Shown here: positions 17,741 through 25,364 of the stretch, one piece after another | Layout of the letters: each line of letters opens with the position of its first letter | Position numbering within the stretch: the stretch's first letter is position 1 | From: Ignavibacteria bacterium | Lineage (GTDB): Bacteria; Bacteroidota; Ignavibacteria; Kapaibacteriales; Kapaibacteriaceae | DNA length: 42,178 bases | Direction of reading: 5' to 3' | Assembly: GCA_947495975.1 (NCBI GenBank) | Contig: CANMBE010000019.1 | Location: 1-42,178 of the forward strand | The notes under the pieces: generated by a model | Databases searched by the model: none | What the model was told of the DNA's origin: nothing | Seen by the model: only the letters and a program-made list of their open reading frames with translations | Program-made: the position numbers and the translations under genes

Positions 17741-18391
17741 TCACTTACGGCCAAAGTCGGCGGGGTTTTCGCCCCACAGCTTGGTTTCCCACTTTAGAAT
17801 GTTGTTGGGATAGACATTGTTCGTAAGCCAGGTTTCAGCGCGGGCAATCAGCGCAAAGACATCGGTGTTGCCATACGTTTTTGTGACTGTTGTTTTGGCA
17901 AGCTTGTTTCGAACCCAGGAGATTGCTGTTCGAGAGTCGGAATAGATTGGAAGTGTAATACCATTCTGCTTGCAATAGGCAAGAGCATGGACAACAGCAA
18001 GAAATTCTCCAAGGTTGTTTGAAGAATCAAGATAGGGACCCATGCGGAAGAGTTCGCTTTGAGTTGCTGTATCAACTCCGCGATACTCCATCACGCCCGA
18101 CGTCATATCACATGCTGCATCAACAGATATGCTTGGCATGATGGGACCACCGTTTGTCATGGTTCTATTCTTTGCCAACTTCTGAGCACCAGCGCGTGCG
18201 GCTATGCCCTGAGTAATGTTGATTGGACCCTGCGTAAAGGCAGCCTGTGCTTCCGCGGAGCTCTCAAAAGATTTGTACTGGGCGCCCGGGAAACCGTGGA
18301 TCTGGGCCTTGGCTTTATCCCACGTGGTGTACACGCCGGGAGCGTGTCCCACCCAAATCACATACCATTTTGGTTTTTTCACTGATGCCAT
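17741..18391 (-). CDS. rnhA: Ribonuclease H with N-terminal viroplasmin (caulimovirus VI-type) domain
   Basis: A 216-residue protein. Residues 5-50 (KKPKWYVIWVGHAPGVYTTW...YKSF) form the hybrid-binding viroplasmin domain found in eukaryotic RNase H1 and some bacteria. Residues about 87-216 are the catalytic RNase HI domain with Asp91 (SVDAACD), Glu129 (NLGEF) and Asp152 (YSDSRTA) as the acidic metal ligands. It should cleave RNA in RNA-DNA hybrids. The start is set at the Met before ASVKK (18391), because the viroplasmin domain begins there; the longer frame to 18484 adds a stretch with no domain. It heads the operon with dut-rpiB-bshB1 and is divergent from the comM gene. Confidence 0.93.
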   Translation of the reverse strand: MASVKKPKWYVIWVGHAPGVYTTWDKAKAQIHGFPGAQYKSFESSAEAQAAFTQGPINITQGIAARAGAQKLAKNRTMTNGGPIMPSISVDAACDMTSGVMEYRGVDTATQSELFRMGPYLDSSNNLGEFLAVVHALAYCKQNGITLPIYSDSRTAISWVRNKLAKTTVTKTYGNTDVFALIARAETWLTNNVYPNNILKWETKLWGENPADFGRK

Positions 18392-18466
18392 AGTGTGCAA
18401 AGGTAGCGTGTCACGTTTTGACAGTTGTAAAACACTCTCTATCAAGCACGCACAAGGAGTCAAATT

Positions 18467-20011
18467 ATGTACGCTAAGACGCACTCGGCATCGGTTCTTG
18501 GAATTGGGGCATTTCCCATAGAGATAGAAGTTACCGTGGAGACGGGCTTACCCGCATTTCAAATTGTGGGACTTCCGGACAACTCCGTACGTGAATCTCG
18601 CGAGCGTGTTGTTGCGGCACTACATCACTCAGGCTATGACTGGGAGCCCCGACGTATAACTGTTAACCTCGCGCCTGCTGATGTACGAAAGGAGGGAAGT
18701 GCCTTTGACCTTCCGATAGCAGTTGGAATACTGCAGGCCATGATGTTGATCCACGCGCAGGATCTGGAAGACACAGCCTTCATGGGAGAGCTTGCATTTG
18801 ACGGTGTTGTGCGTACAGCACATGGCATACTTCCTGTTGCCATGATGCTCAAGAAGCGCGGCGTTCGCAGACTTATTGTGCCACAGAAAAATGTTGATGA
18901 AGGGGCTATAGTGGCAGGTGTTGATGTGTTTGGGGTCTCTTCGCTTGAGGACGCACTTCAACTTGTCTCGGGAACCTCGCAGAGGAAACCTCACACGCTC
19001 GATATCGAAGCTGTGTTTGCCGCCGCCTCTGCAAAACATCTCATTGACCTTCATGATGTAAAAGGTCAGCTAGGAGTTAAACGCGCACTAGAAGTAGCCG
19101 CCGCCGGCGGACACAACGTGATAATGGTAGGACCACCCGGCGCGGGCAAAACCATGCTTGCAAAGCGCCTAGCAACCATCCTTCCACCACTGAGTCTCCC
19201 CGAGGCACTCGAGACCACAACCATACACTCGGTGGCTGGCTTGCTCCCCCCTGGCCAGCCGTTGGTGACTCAACGCCCCTTTCGCGCACCTCATCACACA
19301 ATCAGTGATGCAGCGCTAGTGGGAGGGGGCGTTGGAGTGGTCCGCGCCGGCGAGATAACACTCGCTCATCACGGTGTGCTGTTCTTGGACGAAGTGCCTG
19401 AATTCCAACGCAACGTGTTAGAGGTGCTTCGCCAGCCCCTTGAGGAACATCGAATCAGAATTTCGCGAACGCGCATGACGGTGGAGTATCCTGCAAATTT
19501 CATGTTGGTGAGCTCTATGAATCCATGCCCATGCGGATACTTTGGAAGCAATCGGCGCGAGTGCAGATGTTCGCCGCTAGACGTGCAGAAGTATATGGCC
19601 AAGATCTCGGGACCGATGCTTGACAGAATAGACATTCATGTTGACGTCCCTGCCGTAGATGTGAGCGATCTTGTTCAGGTTGAATCTGGAGAGACTTCGG
19701 AAACCATCCGTTCTCGGGTTATTGCTGCTCGACAAATACAGAACCTTCGGTTTGCTGAACACCCACATCTCTACAAGAACGCAGACATGTCTACGAAGGA
19801 CCTTGCGATGTTTAGCGTTCCAACGGCACCAGCTCTCAAGGTGCTTTCAACGGCAATGACGCGGCTACATTTATCAGCAAGAGCGTATGACCGAATCATC
19901 AAGGTATCAAGAACAATTGCCGACCTAGCGGCCTCTGATGAGATTACTGAGGTTCATATTCACGAGGCAATTCAATACAGAAATTTAGACCGACCTTATT
20001 GGAACGCGTGA
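18467..20011 (+). CDS. comM: YifB/ComM-family Mg-chelatase-like AAA+ ATPase
   Basis: A 514-residue protein in the family that includes the branch-migration helicase ComM, which aids natural transformation. The N-terminal domain (residues 1-170) has the family's LPAFQIVGLPDNSVRESRERV and RRITVNLAPADVRKEG. Then come the Walker A GPPGAGKTMLAKRL (about 222-235), the Walker B region VLFLDEVPEF, and the Cys-rich insert NPCPCGYFGS...CRCS. The C-terminus has the expected SARAYDRIIKVSRTIADL. Length is normal. It ends in a 16-bp convergent overlap with rfbD. Confidence 0.95.
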   Translation: MYAKTHSASVLGIGAFPIEIEVTVETGLPAFQIVGLPDNSVRESRERVVAALHHSGYDWEPRRITVNLAPADVRKEGSAFDLPIAVGILQAMMLIHAQDLEDTAFMGELAFDGVVRTAHGILPVAMMLKKRGVRRLIVPQKNVDEGAIVAGVDVFGVSSLEDALQLVSGTSQRKPHTLDIEAVFAAASAKHLIDLHDVKGQLGVKRALEVAAAGGHNVIMVGPPGAGKTMLAKRLATILPPLSLPEALETTTIHSVAGLLPPGQPLVTQRPFRAPHHTISDAALVGGGVGVVRAGEITLAHHGVLFLDEVPEFQRNVLEVLRQPLEEHRIRISRTRMTVEYPANFMLVSSMNPCPCGYFGSNRRECRCSPLDVQKYMAKISGPMLDRIDIHVDVPAVDVSDLVQVESGETSETIRSRVIAARQIQNLRFAEHPHLYKNADMSTKDLAMFSVPTAPALKVLSTAMTRLHLSARAYDRIIKVSRTIADLAASDEITEVHIHEAIQYRNLDRPYWNA

Positions 20012-20880
20012 CGTATGGACGATAGCCCACTTTCTATTCCACGCATTTTCATCATGAGATCCGTCTCGGCTTTCAAAGAGATAAGCCCACCCTTTAGGGG
20101 TCTGCGTGCAGTTTGAGCAAGCTCTTGTGTTGTTACGGGGCGAATCAGTGACACATCGCCTTTGAAGAACTCTGCAATCTTTACTGCAAAATCAAATCGA
20201 TTCATATAGTCTGCGCCTCCAACATGATATAGTCCATTGCGCTTGCGTTGAACAATGCACGATATTGCGTCGGCCAAATCTTCGACATATGTTGGGTTGG
20301 AATATTGATCATTCACAACTCGAATTGGCGTGCCGGCCTCAAGTGCATCCAGTACCCATCGCACAAAGTCAGGTCGCTCCTGCGATGGACCATAGAGTAC
20401 ATTCGTTCGTACAATTGTTACCGAATTGCTTCCACTGAGACACACATTTTCGCCAGCAAGTTTTGACTTGCCATAATAGCTGATTGGGTTTGCAATGGCA
20501 CCCTCAGCATAGGGCCCCTTCACTCCATCAAAAACATAATCCGTTGAAACGTGCACAATGCGTGCATCAACGATACGAGCCATGCGAGTAAGATTTTCAA
20601 CAAGCGTTACGTTCAGTGCCCAAGCCGTTTGCCTATCCGTTTCACATTTGTCTACACTCGTCATTGCCGCGCAATTGATAATGGTTTGTGGCATTGCCTC
20701 CATGATGGAGGTCTTCAGCGCATTCCTATCGGTTATGTCTATGACTGATGCACGAATACGATCATTCTTAAATGGCAACATTCGAGACGATACAAGATGT
20801 AACGTCTCATCCGTTTCTTCTAGAAGCAACGGAACAAGTGTACGAGCTAGTGTGCTGCCTGCACCAACGATTGTTATCAT
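19996..20880 (-). CDS. rfbD: dTDP-4-dehydrorhamnose reductase (RfbD-like SDR)
   Basis: A 294-residue extended SDR enzyme. The start at 20880 (MITIVGAGSTLART) gives the canonical N-terminal nucleotide-binding loop and makes a 4-bp ATGA overlap with the upstream dps gene. Motifs: NCAAMTSVDKCE, HVSTDYVFDG, and the catalytic SYYGKSKLAGE (Tyr and Lys of YxxxK), followed by RTNVLYG. RfbD reduces dTDP-4-dehydrorhamnose to dTDP-L-rhamnose for surface glycans. rfbA, rfbB and rfbC are not adjacent, so a different sugar substrate within the RfbD family remains possible. Confidence 0.85.
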   Translation of the reverse strand: MITIVGAGSTLARTLVPLLLEETDETLHLVSSRMLPFKNDRIRASVIDITDRNALKTSIMEAMPQTIINCAAMTSVDKCETDRQTAWALNVTLVENLTRMARIVDARIVHVSTDYVFDGVKGPYAEGAIANPISYYGKSKLAGENVCLSGSNSVTIVRTNVLYGPSQERPDFVRWVLDALEAGTPIRVVNDQYSNPTYVEDLADAISCIVQRKRNGLYHVGGADYMNRFDFAVKIAEFFKGDVSLIRPVTTQELAQTARRPLKGGLISLKAETDLMMKMRGIESGLSSIRHAFQ

Positions 20881-21353
20881 CCCAGCGAAGCGGAATACAT
20901 CCAAACAAGCTTTTCCTGCTGGCGTATATAGTCGCTCATAAGTGCGTTGGTACCCTCGTCATTGGCCTCGGCAGAGAAAGCCAATATCTCGCGCTGAATA
21001 ACAAGTGTATCTGAGAACGAGGCAAGGATGCTACGAACGGCGAGTTTTCCGTCCTTTACATTCTCCATCGGCTTTACTCGTGAGATGCGTGTATACGCTG
21101 CAAACGTATGGTCTGGAATACCGCCCAACGTTAAGATGCGTTCTGCAATTTCATCGATCTTAAGAAACAAGTCATTGTAAAGTTCTTCGAACTTCACGTG
21201 TAGTTCAAAAAACCGCTCGCCTCTGATATTCCAATGAAACCCACGTACATTCTGATAGAACACAGAATAATTCGCCAAAAGCTCATTGAGCTCATTTACC
21301 AAGTCTTCTGCTTGCTTGGTGTCTAGTCCGATTGGGTTGAGTTTTTTTGCCAC
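20877..21353 (-). CDS. dps: Dps-family ferritin-like DNA-protection protein
   Basis: A 158-residue four-helix protein. The intersubunit ferroxidase site is visible as NVRGFHWNIRGERFFELH (His40 and His52) and KIDEIAERI (Asp67 and Glu71), all conserved for Dps. The protein would form a dodecamer that oxidises iron with peroxide and stores it, protecting DNA. The N-terminal tail is short (KKLNPIGL), so DNA binding is not certain. It is the first gene of a two-gene operon with rfbD (4-bp overlap) and is divergent from an ASST-like gene. No OxyR/PerR-type site was identified. Confidence 0.93.
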   Translation of the reverse strand: MAKKLNPIGLDTKQAEDLVNELNELLANYSVFYQNVRGFHWNIRGERFFELHVKFEELYNDLFLKIDEIAERILTLGGIPDHTFAAYTRISRVKPMENVKDGKLAVRSILASFSDTLVIQREILAFSAEANDEGTNALMSDYIRQQEKLVWMYSASLG

Positions 21354-21412
21354 GGTTATCAGTTGGTTAGTGAGATAGGAGGACAGCGGACCAAATAGTG
21401 TTGACAGGACGA

Positions 21413-23881
21413 ATGATGAGAAAGCTACGTGTAGTAGGGAAAACCCTATTTTCGTTCATGTATAGACTCATACTACCCCTTCTCTTCCTGATGTTTTCGC
21501 TTGGCCTCGTGGCACAGCCTGCAGATCTTGCTCCACTAAAGGTTACTACGAATGTATCACCAGAACCTGGGTATCTGTATCTAGCACCTAACTGCCGCAT
21601 AAGTCCGCGGCCATATCAGTCGTATCTGGGTGTCTACAACGTTAACGGCGGCGTCCTCAAAGTAGGGCGCACAACCAACTACCCATTTGAGTTTAAGGTC
21701 TTTCCCGATGGCAGGATGGGCTTTTCAGAGCTTGTTGTGTTTGCAGGCGCGTCAGTACCGGCGGGCGTGTATATCGTTGACACCACCTTAGCCCAACAGG
21801 AATTTATTTCTCAACAACGGGGCTATCTCACTACGCAACACGATTTTCACATGCTGCCAAACGGCCATCGCATTCTATTAGGTTCCGAAGATGTAACGGT
21901 GGACATGAGCAAGGTAGTGCCTGGTGGCCATCCAGCGGCGAACGTGGTTGGCGCTGTGATCCAAGAGGTGGACTGTGATGGAAACGTGGCTGTGCAGTGG
22001 CGGTCTCTCGATCACTTGCCAATCACAGATTCATACGAGAATCTTCTTGCGCCTGCAATTCGGTACTGTCACAACAATGCTCTGTGGATTGACACGGATG
22101 GCAACTGGTTGGTCTCTATGCGTCACTCCTCGCAGATCATAAAGGTTGAGAGAAAAACCGGCAACGTAATGTGGACATTGGGTGGCAAGCGTAATGAGTT
22201 CACATTCATCGGTGAGCATCAAGAGCAGGCGCCAACATACTTCAGTTATCAACACGATATACGTCGGCTACCCAACGGACACATCACGATGTTCGATAAT
22301 GGTACACAGCATTCGCCGCAATATTCGCGCGGTGTTGAATATGAAATCGACGAGGCAAACAAAACGTGCCGGCTTGTTTGGGAATATCGGCACGTGCCCG
22401 ACTACTACGTGAGTATTCAAGGGGGCCTACAAACGCTTGATAATGGTCACCGCTTGTTGGGATGGGGAAGTGCAGCAAATGAAGGCTCTGCTGCCGTTAC
22501 AGAAGTTGATTCTACGGGCTTCATTGTCTTTGAAGCCTCGTATCCAAAACAGATGTATGTGTACCGTGCAACAAAATATCCTATCTGGCCAACGGGCAGA
22601 GCAAGTGCTGCAGTGCAGATCAAGGACGTATTGTTGGACGAGATGTATTCGTACCAACGTGGAAATCAGAACGTTGGTCTGCGAGTGGCGTTTACGTTGT
22701 TGGATTCTTATTTCTATAACTCCACAACTGCTCGTCGCTTTCAATGGTCGCCAAAGAATCCTCTGTGGAAACAAGAAGCCCCATTACTTCATCAGGCTAG
22801 AATAGAATTGTTGGTTGAAGGTGTAAAGCATCACGAACTTACCGCGCGGTTTCATGTTGACACCTTGGGGATTATATGGGATCCACAGGCGGTAACTGTC
22901 TACCACAGACCAAACATTGATAGTGGACGTTTTACAGCACTGAGTACACGCTTTGATGTTGCAACGCGCGAGCTGGTTATTAACCGTGCAACTGCTGGTG
23001 AATATGCATTTGGTATTGCTTCGGCACCACCTGAGGCGCCGTCCGCTCCGCAACTGCAGTGGCCAATAGGTGCTGAGCGCATTCTAGAGCTGCACACACA
23101 TATGCTTCGTGTAGCACTGTATGGACGCATTGATTCATTGCGTGTGCAGGTATCGCGCAATGCATCTTTCTCTACGATTGTTCTTGATGCTGCAACACAA
23201 AGCGACAGACTTCCATATACAGCAGGTAATTCAGAAGAGAAATTCTTTTGGCGTGCGCAGGTTTTAGCGGGCGCACGTGCGAGCGCCTGGTCAGCAGTTG
23301 ACAGTTTTGTTGTTGCTTCGGCGTACCTCACAATCCTGCGTCCAGAATCAGACGTGCGATGGACACATGACAGCAGTTATGCCGTGTCGTGGAAGACAAA
23401 CATCAGCGGAAGTGTGAGACTCGAGCTTGTGAAAAACGATCAGGTAGTGGCTGTTATTCGCGATTCAGTTCTAGCATCTGCGCAAGGTTTTCTCTGGCTC
23501 GTTCCAGTTACCGTTCCTATGGGCACTGAGTACCACATACGCATCACATCTCGGCAGCAAGAGTTTTCACAGATCGTGCAAACTGGTGTACAGAACATTG
23601 AGGTCACAGGCTTCACATCAGTGGCTGAACGTCACGAGAGCACCTCGCTCCTTCGTGTATATCCACAGCCGGCAACGAGCATCATCTCGTTTGAGAATAG
23701 TGGATCGGGATGCTCATCGGTGTTTGTGTACGCAGCAACAGGCGAGCAAGTTGCACACGCTGAAAACAATGGTGTAAGGATAAGCCTTGCAACAAATGAT
23801 TTGCCTGCCGGACTCTACGCCGCACATGTGACCGACATGTTTGGACGGCTATTCCGCACGTCCTTCATTGTTCAACGTTGA
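21413..23881 (+). CDS. Arylsulfotransferase (ASST)-like surface protein with T9SS sorting domain (paralogue 3)
   Basis: About 822 residues. Signal peptide (LPLLFLMFSLGLVAQ), then an ASST propeller with clearer canonical motifs than the two left-hand paralogues: HDFHMLPNGHRILLG, YCHNNALWIDTDGNWLVS, MRHSSQIIKV, MWTLGGK, SYQHDIRRLPNGHITMFDNG, and LDNGHRLLGWG. An Ig/FN3-like region follows (about residues 545-740), then a T9SS sorting domain starting at LLRVYPQPA and ending LPAGLYAAHV...TSFIVQR. The start is one of two adjacent ATGs (21413/21416) preceded by AGGA; a GTG at 21398 is less likely. It stops exactly against the convergent cytochrome gene. Surface location and sulfotransferase chemistry are inferred from the family. 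Confidence 0.86.
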   Translation: MMRKLRVVGKTLFSFMYRLILPLLFLMFSLGLVAQPADLAPLKVTTNVSPEPGYLYLAPNCRISPRPYQSYLGVYNVNGGVLKVGRTTNYPFEFKVFPDGRMGFSELVVFAGASVPAGVYIVDTTLAQQEFISQQRGYLTTQHDFHMLPNGHRILLGSEDVTVDMSKVVPGGHPAANVVGAVIQEVDCDGNVAVQWRSLDHLPITDSYENLLAPAIRYCHNNALWIDTDGNWLVSMRHSSQIIKVERKTGNVMWTLGGKRNEFTFIGEHQEQAPTYFSYQHDIRRLPNGHITMFDNGTQHSPQYSRGVEYEIDEANKTCRLVWEYRHVPDYYVSIQGGLQTLDNGHRLLGWGSAANEGSAAVTEVDSTGFIVFEASYPKQMYVYRATKYPIWPTGRASAAVQIKDVLLDEMYSYQRGNQNVGLRVAFTLLDSYFYNSTTARRFQWSPKNPLWKQEAPLLHQARIELLVEGVKHHELTARFHVDTLGIIWDPQAVTVYHRPNIDSGRFTALSTRFDVATRELVINRATAGEYAFGIASAPPEAPSAPQLQWPIGAERILELHTHMLRVALYGRIDSLRVQVSRNASFSTIVLDAATQSDRLPYTAGNSEEKFFWRAQVLAGARASAWSAVDSFVVASAYLTILRPESDVRWTHDSSYAVSWKTNISGSVRLELVKNDQVVAVIRDSVLASAQGFLWLVPVTVPMGTEYHIRITSRQQEFSQIVQTGVQNIEVTGFTSVAERHESTSLLRVYPQPATSIISFENSGSGCSSVFVYAATGEQVAHAENNGVRISLATNDLPAGLYAAHVTDMFGRLFRTSFIVQR

Positions 23882-24931
23882 TCAATACCCAGTTGGGTGA
23901 CCGTTCTTCTTGCGCCATTCAAAGATTGGTTTGAATGGACCATATTTGTGCTGCTCTGCAGAAAATGGATCTGCATACGGTGCATGATAATAGTCAAGGG
24001 GCTTCTCCTTTTGAAAAGGATACTCCATTGACAGATCTGCAGTTGGACGCGTATGCATTTTGTCGTCATTGACATACGCAGCAACATCCATTGCTTCTTC
24101 ATCTGTAAGAAGGGGCGTATCCCAACGCACAAGATCAAACGGCATGTTGTATTTGATGAACTGTGCAGACTTGATAAGCCTGTGCATTGAAGAACCAGGC
24201 TGATAGGAGAGTGGGCCCCATAATGGTGGATAGGTGTATGCAATTCCATCGGGCTTCAGTACACCCTGACCATCATCTCCATGGCAACGAACACAATGTT
24301 GCTGATAGACCACCATCCCTTTGTTTGGATCTGCTGGCCGATCAAGCAGCTGGATCTCCTTGAGCTTGTCACCTGGCACATGCCCACCAACTGGGACATC
24401 TTTGCCTAGCCATTTCATATACAATACAATAGCAGTCATCTCTTTGCTGTCAACGGGCATCGCCGTGCCATTAAGCGGACGTTCCACACAATTGTTGACT
24501 CGATCAGCAAGTGTTAACACACGACCTTCGCGAGCGCGGTATTGTGGATATCGCGCATGAGCCGAGAAATAGCTTAGGCCATACGGTCTAGCACCTGCAT
24601 CCAAGTGGCAGTTCTGACATCCAAGCCCATTGCCACCAAACTTCCCAACCGTACCCTTTGGGCCAAGGTAGTATGGAAAGTTCACAAGGAGCTCTCTTCC
24701 ATATCGAATCATGTCGCCCGTTGCATCATGCGGAATAGTTGAGGTGTCAGGGGGCGTAAACAACGTATCAACCCGCCGCACAACCGGCCCCTCCTTCTCA
24801 AGCGGTGAACAGCCAATAAAGAGCAGCACGGAGAAAAAAACAATAGTGCTTGCGCGATAGCACGCTATCGCGCGCGCCGGCACCTCGGTATCTCGGTATC
24901 TCTGTATCTCCGTACCTGATGTCATCATCAT
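23882..24931 (-). CDS. tsdA: TsdA-like dihaem c-type cytochrome lipoprotein (putative thiosulfate dehydrogenase)
   Basis: About 349 residues. A lipobox LFIG-C41 predicts lipid attachment. Two c-type haem sites are present: C105-Q-N-C108-H109 and C213-V-R-C216-H217. Between them NNCVERPLNGTAM places Cys148 where thiosulfate dehydrogenases (TsdA) have the unusual axial Cys ligand of haem 1. FIKYNMP supplies Lys260/Met263 for haem 2, again TsdA-like. TsdA couples two thiosulfates to tetrathionate, or runs in reverse. The start at 24931 overlaps the rhodanese stop by 4 bp. However, the first 25 codons are encoded by an 8-bp tandem repeat and a palindrome, and an in-frame GTG at 24883 could be the real start. 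Physiological direction and exact substrate are uncertain. Confidence 0.82.
   Translation of the reverse strand: MMMTSGTEIQRYRDTEVPARAIACYRASTIVFFSVLLFIGCSPLEKEGPVVRRVDTLFTPPDTSTIPHDATGDMIRYGRELLVNFPYYLGPKGTVGKFGGNGLGCQNCHLDAGARPYGLSYFSAHARYPQYRAREGRVLTLADRVNNCVERPLNGTAMPVDSKEMTAIVLYMKWLGKDVPVGGHVPGDKLKEIQLLDRPADPNKGMVVYQQHCVRCHGDDGQGVLKPDGIAYTYPPLWGPLSYQPGSSMHRLIKSAQFIKYNMPFDLVRWDTPLLTDEEAMDVAAYVNDDKMHTRPTADLSMEYPFQKEKPLDYYHAPYADPFSAEQHKYGPFKPIFEWRKKNGHPTGY
24852..24873. repeat. Perfect 10-bp inverted repeat inside the cytochrome 5' end
   Basis: GCGCGATAGC, a 2-base spacer, then GCTATCGCGC. It lies inside the coding region for the signal-peptide n-region of the TsdA-like gene and directly adjoins the 8-bp tandem repeat. 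Such a GC-rich perfect palindrome is typical of intergenic repeat elements rather than of coding sequence. Confidence 0.8.
24878..24917. repeat. Five-unit 8-bp tandem repeat (CGGTATCT-like) in the 5' coding region
   Basis: On the plus strand the units are CGGCACCT, CGGTATCT, CGGTATCT, CTGTATCT and CCGTACCT. They are read on the minus strand as the first codons of the TsdA-like cytochrome (EIQRYRDTEVP). The unit length is not a multiple of three, so gain or loss of one unit would shift the frame between the ATG at 24931 and the lipoprotein signal. Confidence 0.8.
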
Positions 24932-25308
24932 CGCGCCGAGGGCCTATTCTCTTTTGACCAGGCATCGAACCCGCCAAGCATATTGTAAACGTTATGGAAG
25001 CCAAGCTTCTTCATCATCGCAAGCGTTTCAGCACTGCGCCGTCCAGATTTACAGTAGATAATTACCGTCTTGGACTTGGGAAGGGTCTTCAGTTGAGCAG
25101 AAAACGTGTTGTCGTAATAGTTCATCAGCTGGGCGTTAACAAGGTGCCCCTTTACATACTCCTCTGGCGTGCGAACATCAAGGATGAGAATGTTCTTGCC
25201 CTTTGCCATCTTCTGCGCCGAAGATGTGGAGATGTTTCCAGACGTGCCGGAAAGAGCGCAGATGGCTGATGCGCTTACGAGAATTAGTGCTAGAAGAAGT
25301 GTTCTCAT
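24928..25308 (-). CDS. Periplasmic rhodanese-domain protein
   Basis: About 126 residues: a signal peptide (MRTLLLALILVSASAICA; the Cys suggests possible lipidation) and one rhodanese domain. LILDVRTPEEYVKGHL is the CH2A-type motif, the active-site loop is IYCKSGRRS with catalytic Cys86, and NMLGGFDAW is the usual C-terminal signature. It would carry a persulfide sulfur in the periplasm. It is the first gene of an operon with the TsdA-like dihaem cytochrome (ATGA overlap), which suggests sulfane-sulfur or thiosulfate handling. The start at 25308 is preferred to the Met at 25323 because it begins the signal peptide. Confidence 0.9.
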   Translation of the reverse strand: MRTLLLALILVSASAICALSGTSGNISTSSAQKMAKGKNILILDVRTPEEYVKGHLVNAQLMNYYDNTFSAQLKTLPKSKTVIIYCKSGRRSAETLAMMKKLGFHNVYNMLGGFDAWSKENRPSAR

Positions 25309-25364
25309 TCCGGAAAATAACATCTGGCTGCTTTCATTTGGGTATGGCTCCCTAACTTAAGCGT

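Noticed and set aside
18392-18484. Longer start for the RNase H gene
   Set aside because: The extra 31 residues precede the viroplasmin domain, show no domain features, and would overlap the comM start.
18629-19054. Minus-strand open frames opposite comM
   Set aside because: comM is certain from its motifs over this stretch; the antisense frames show no family features.
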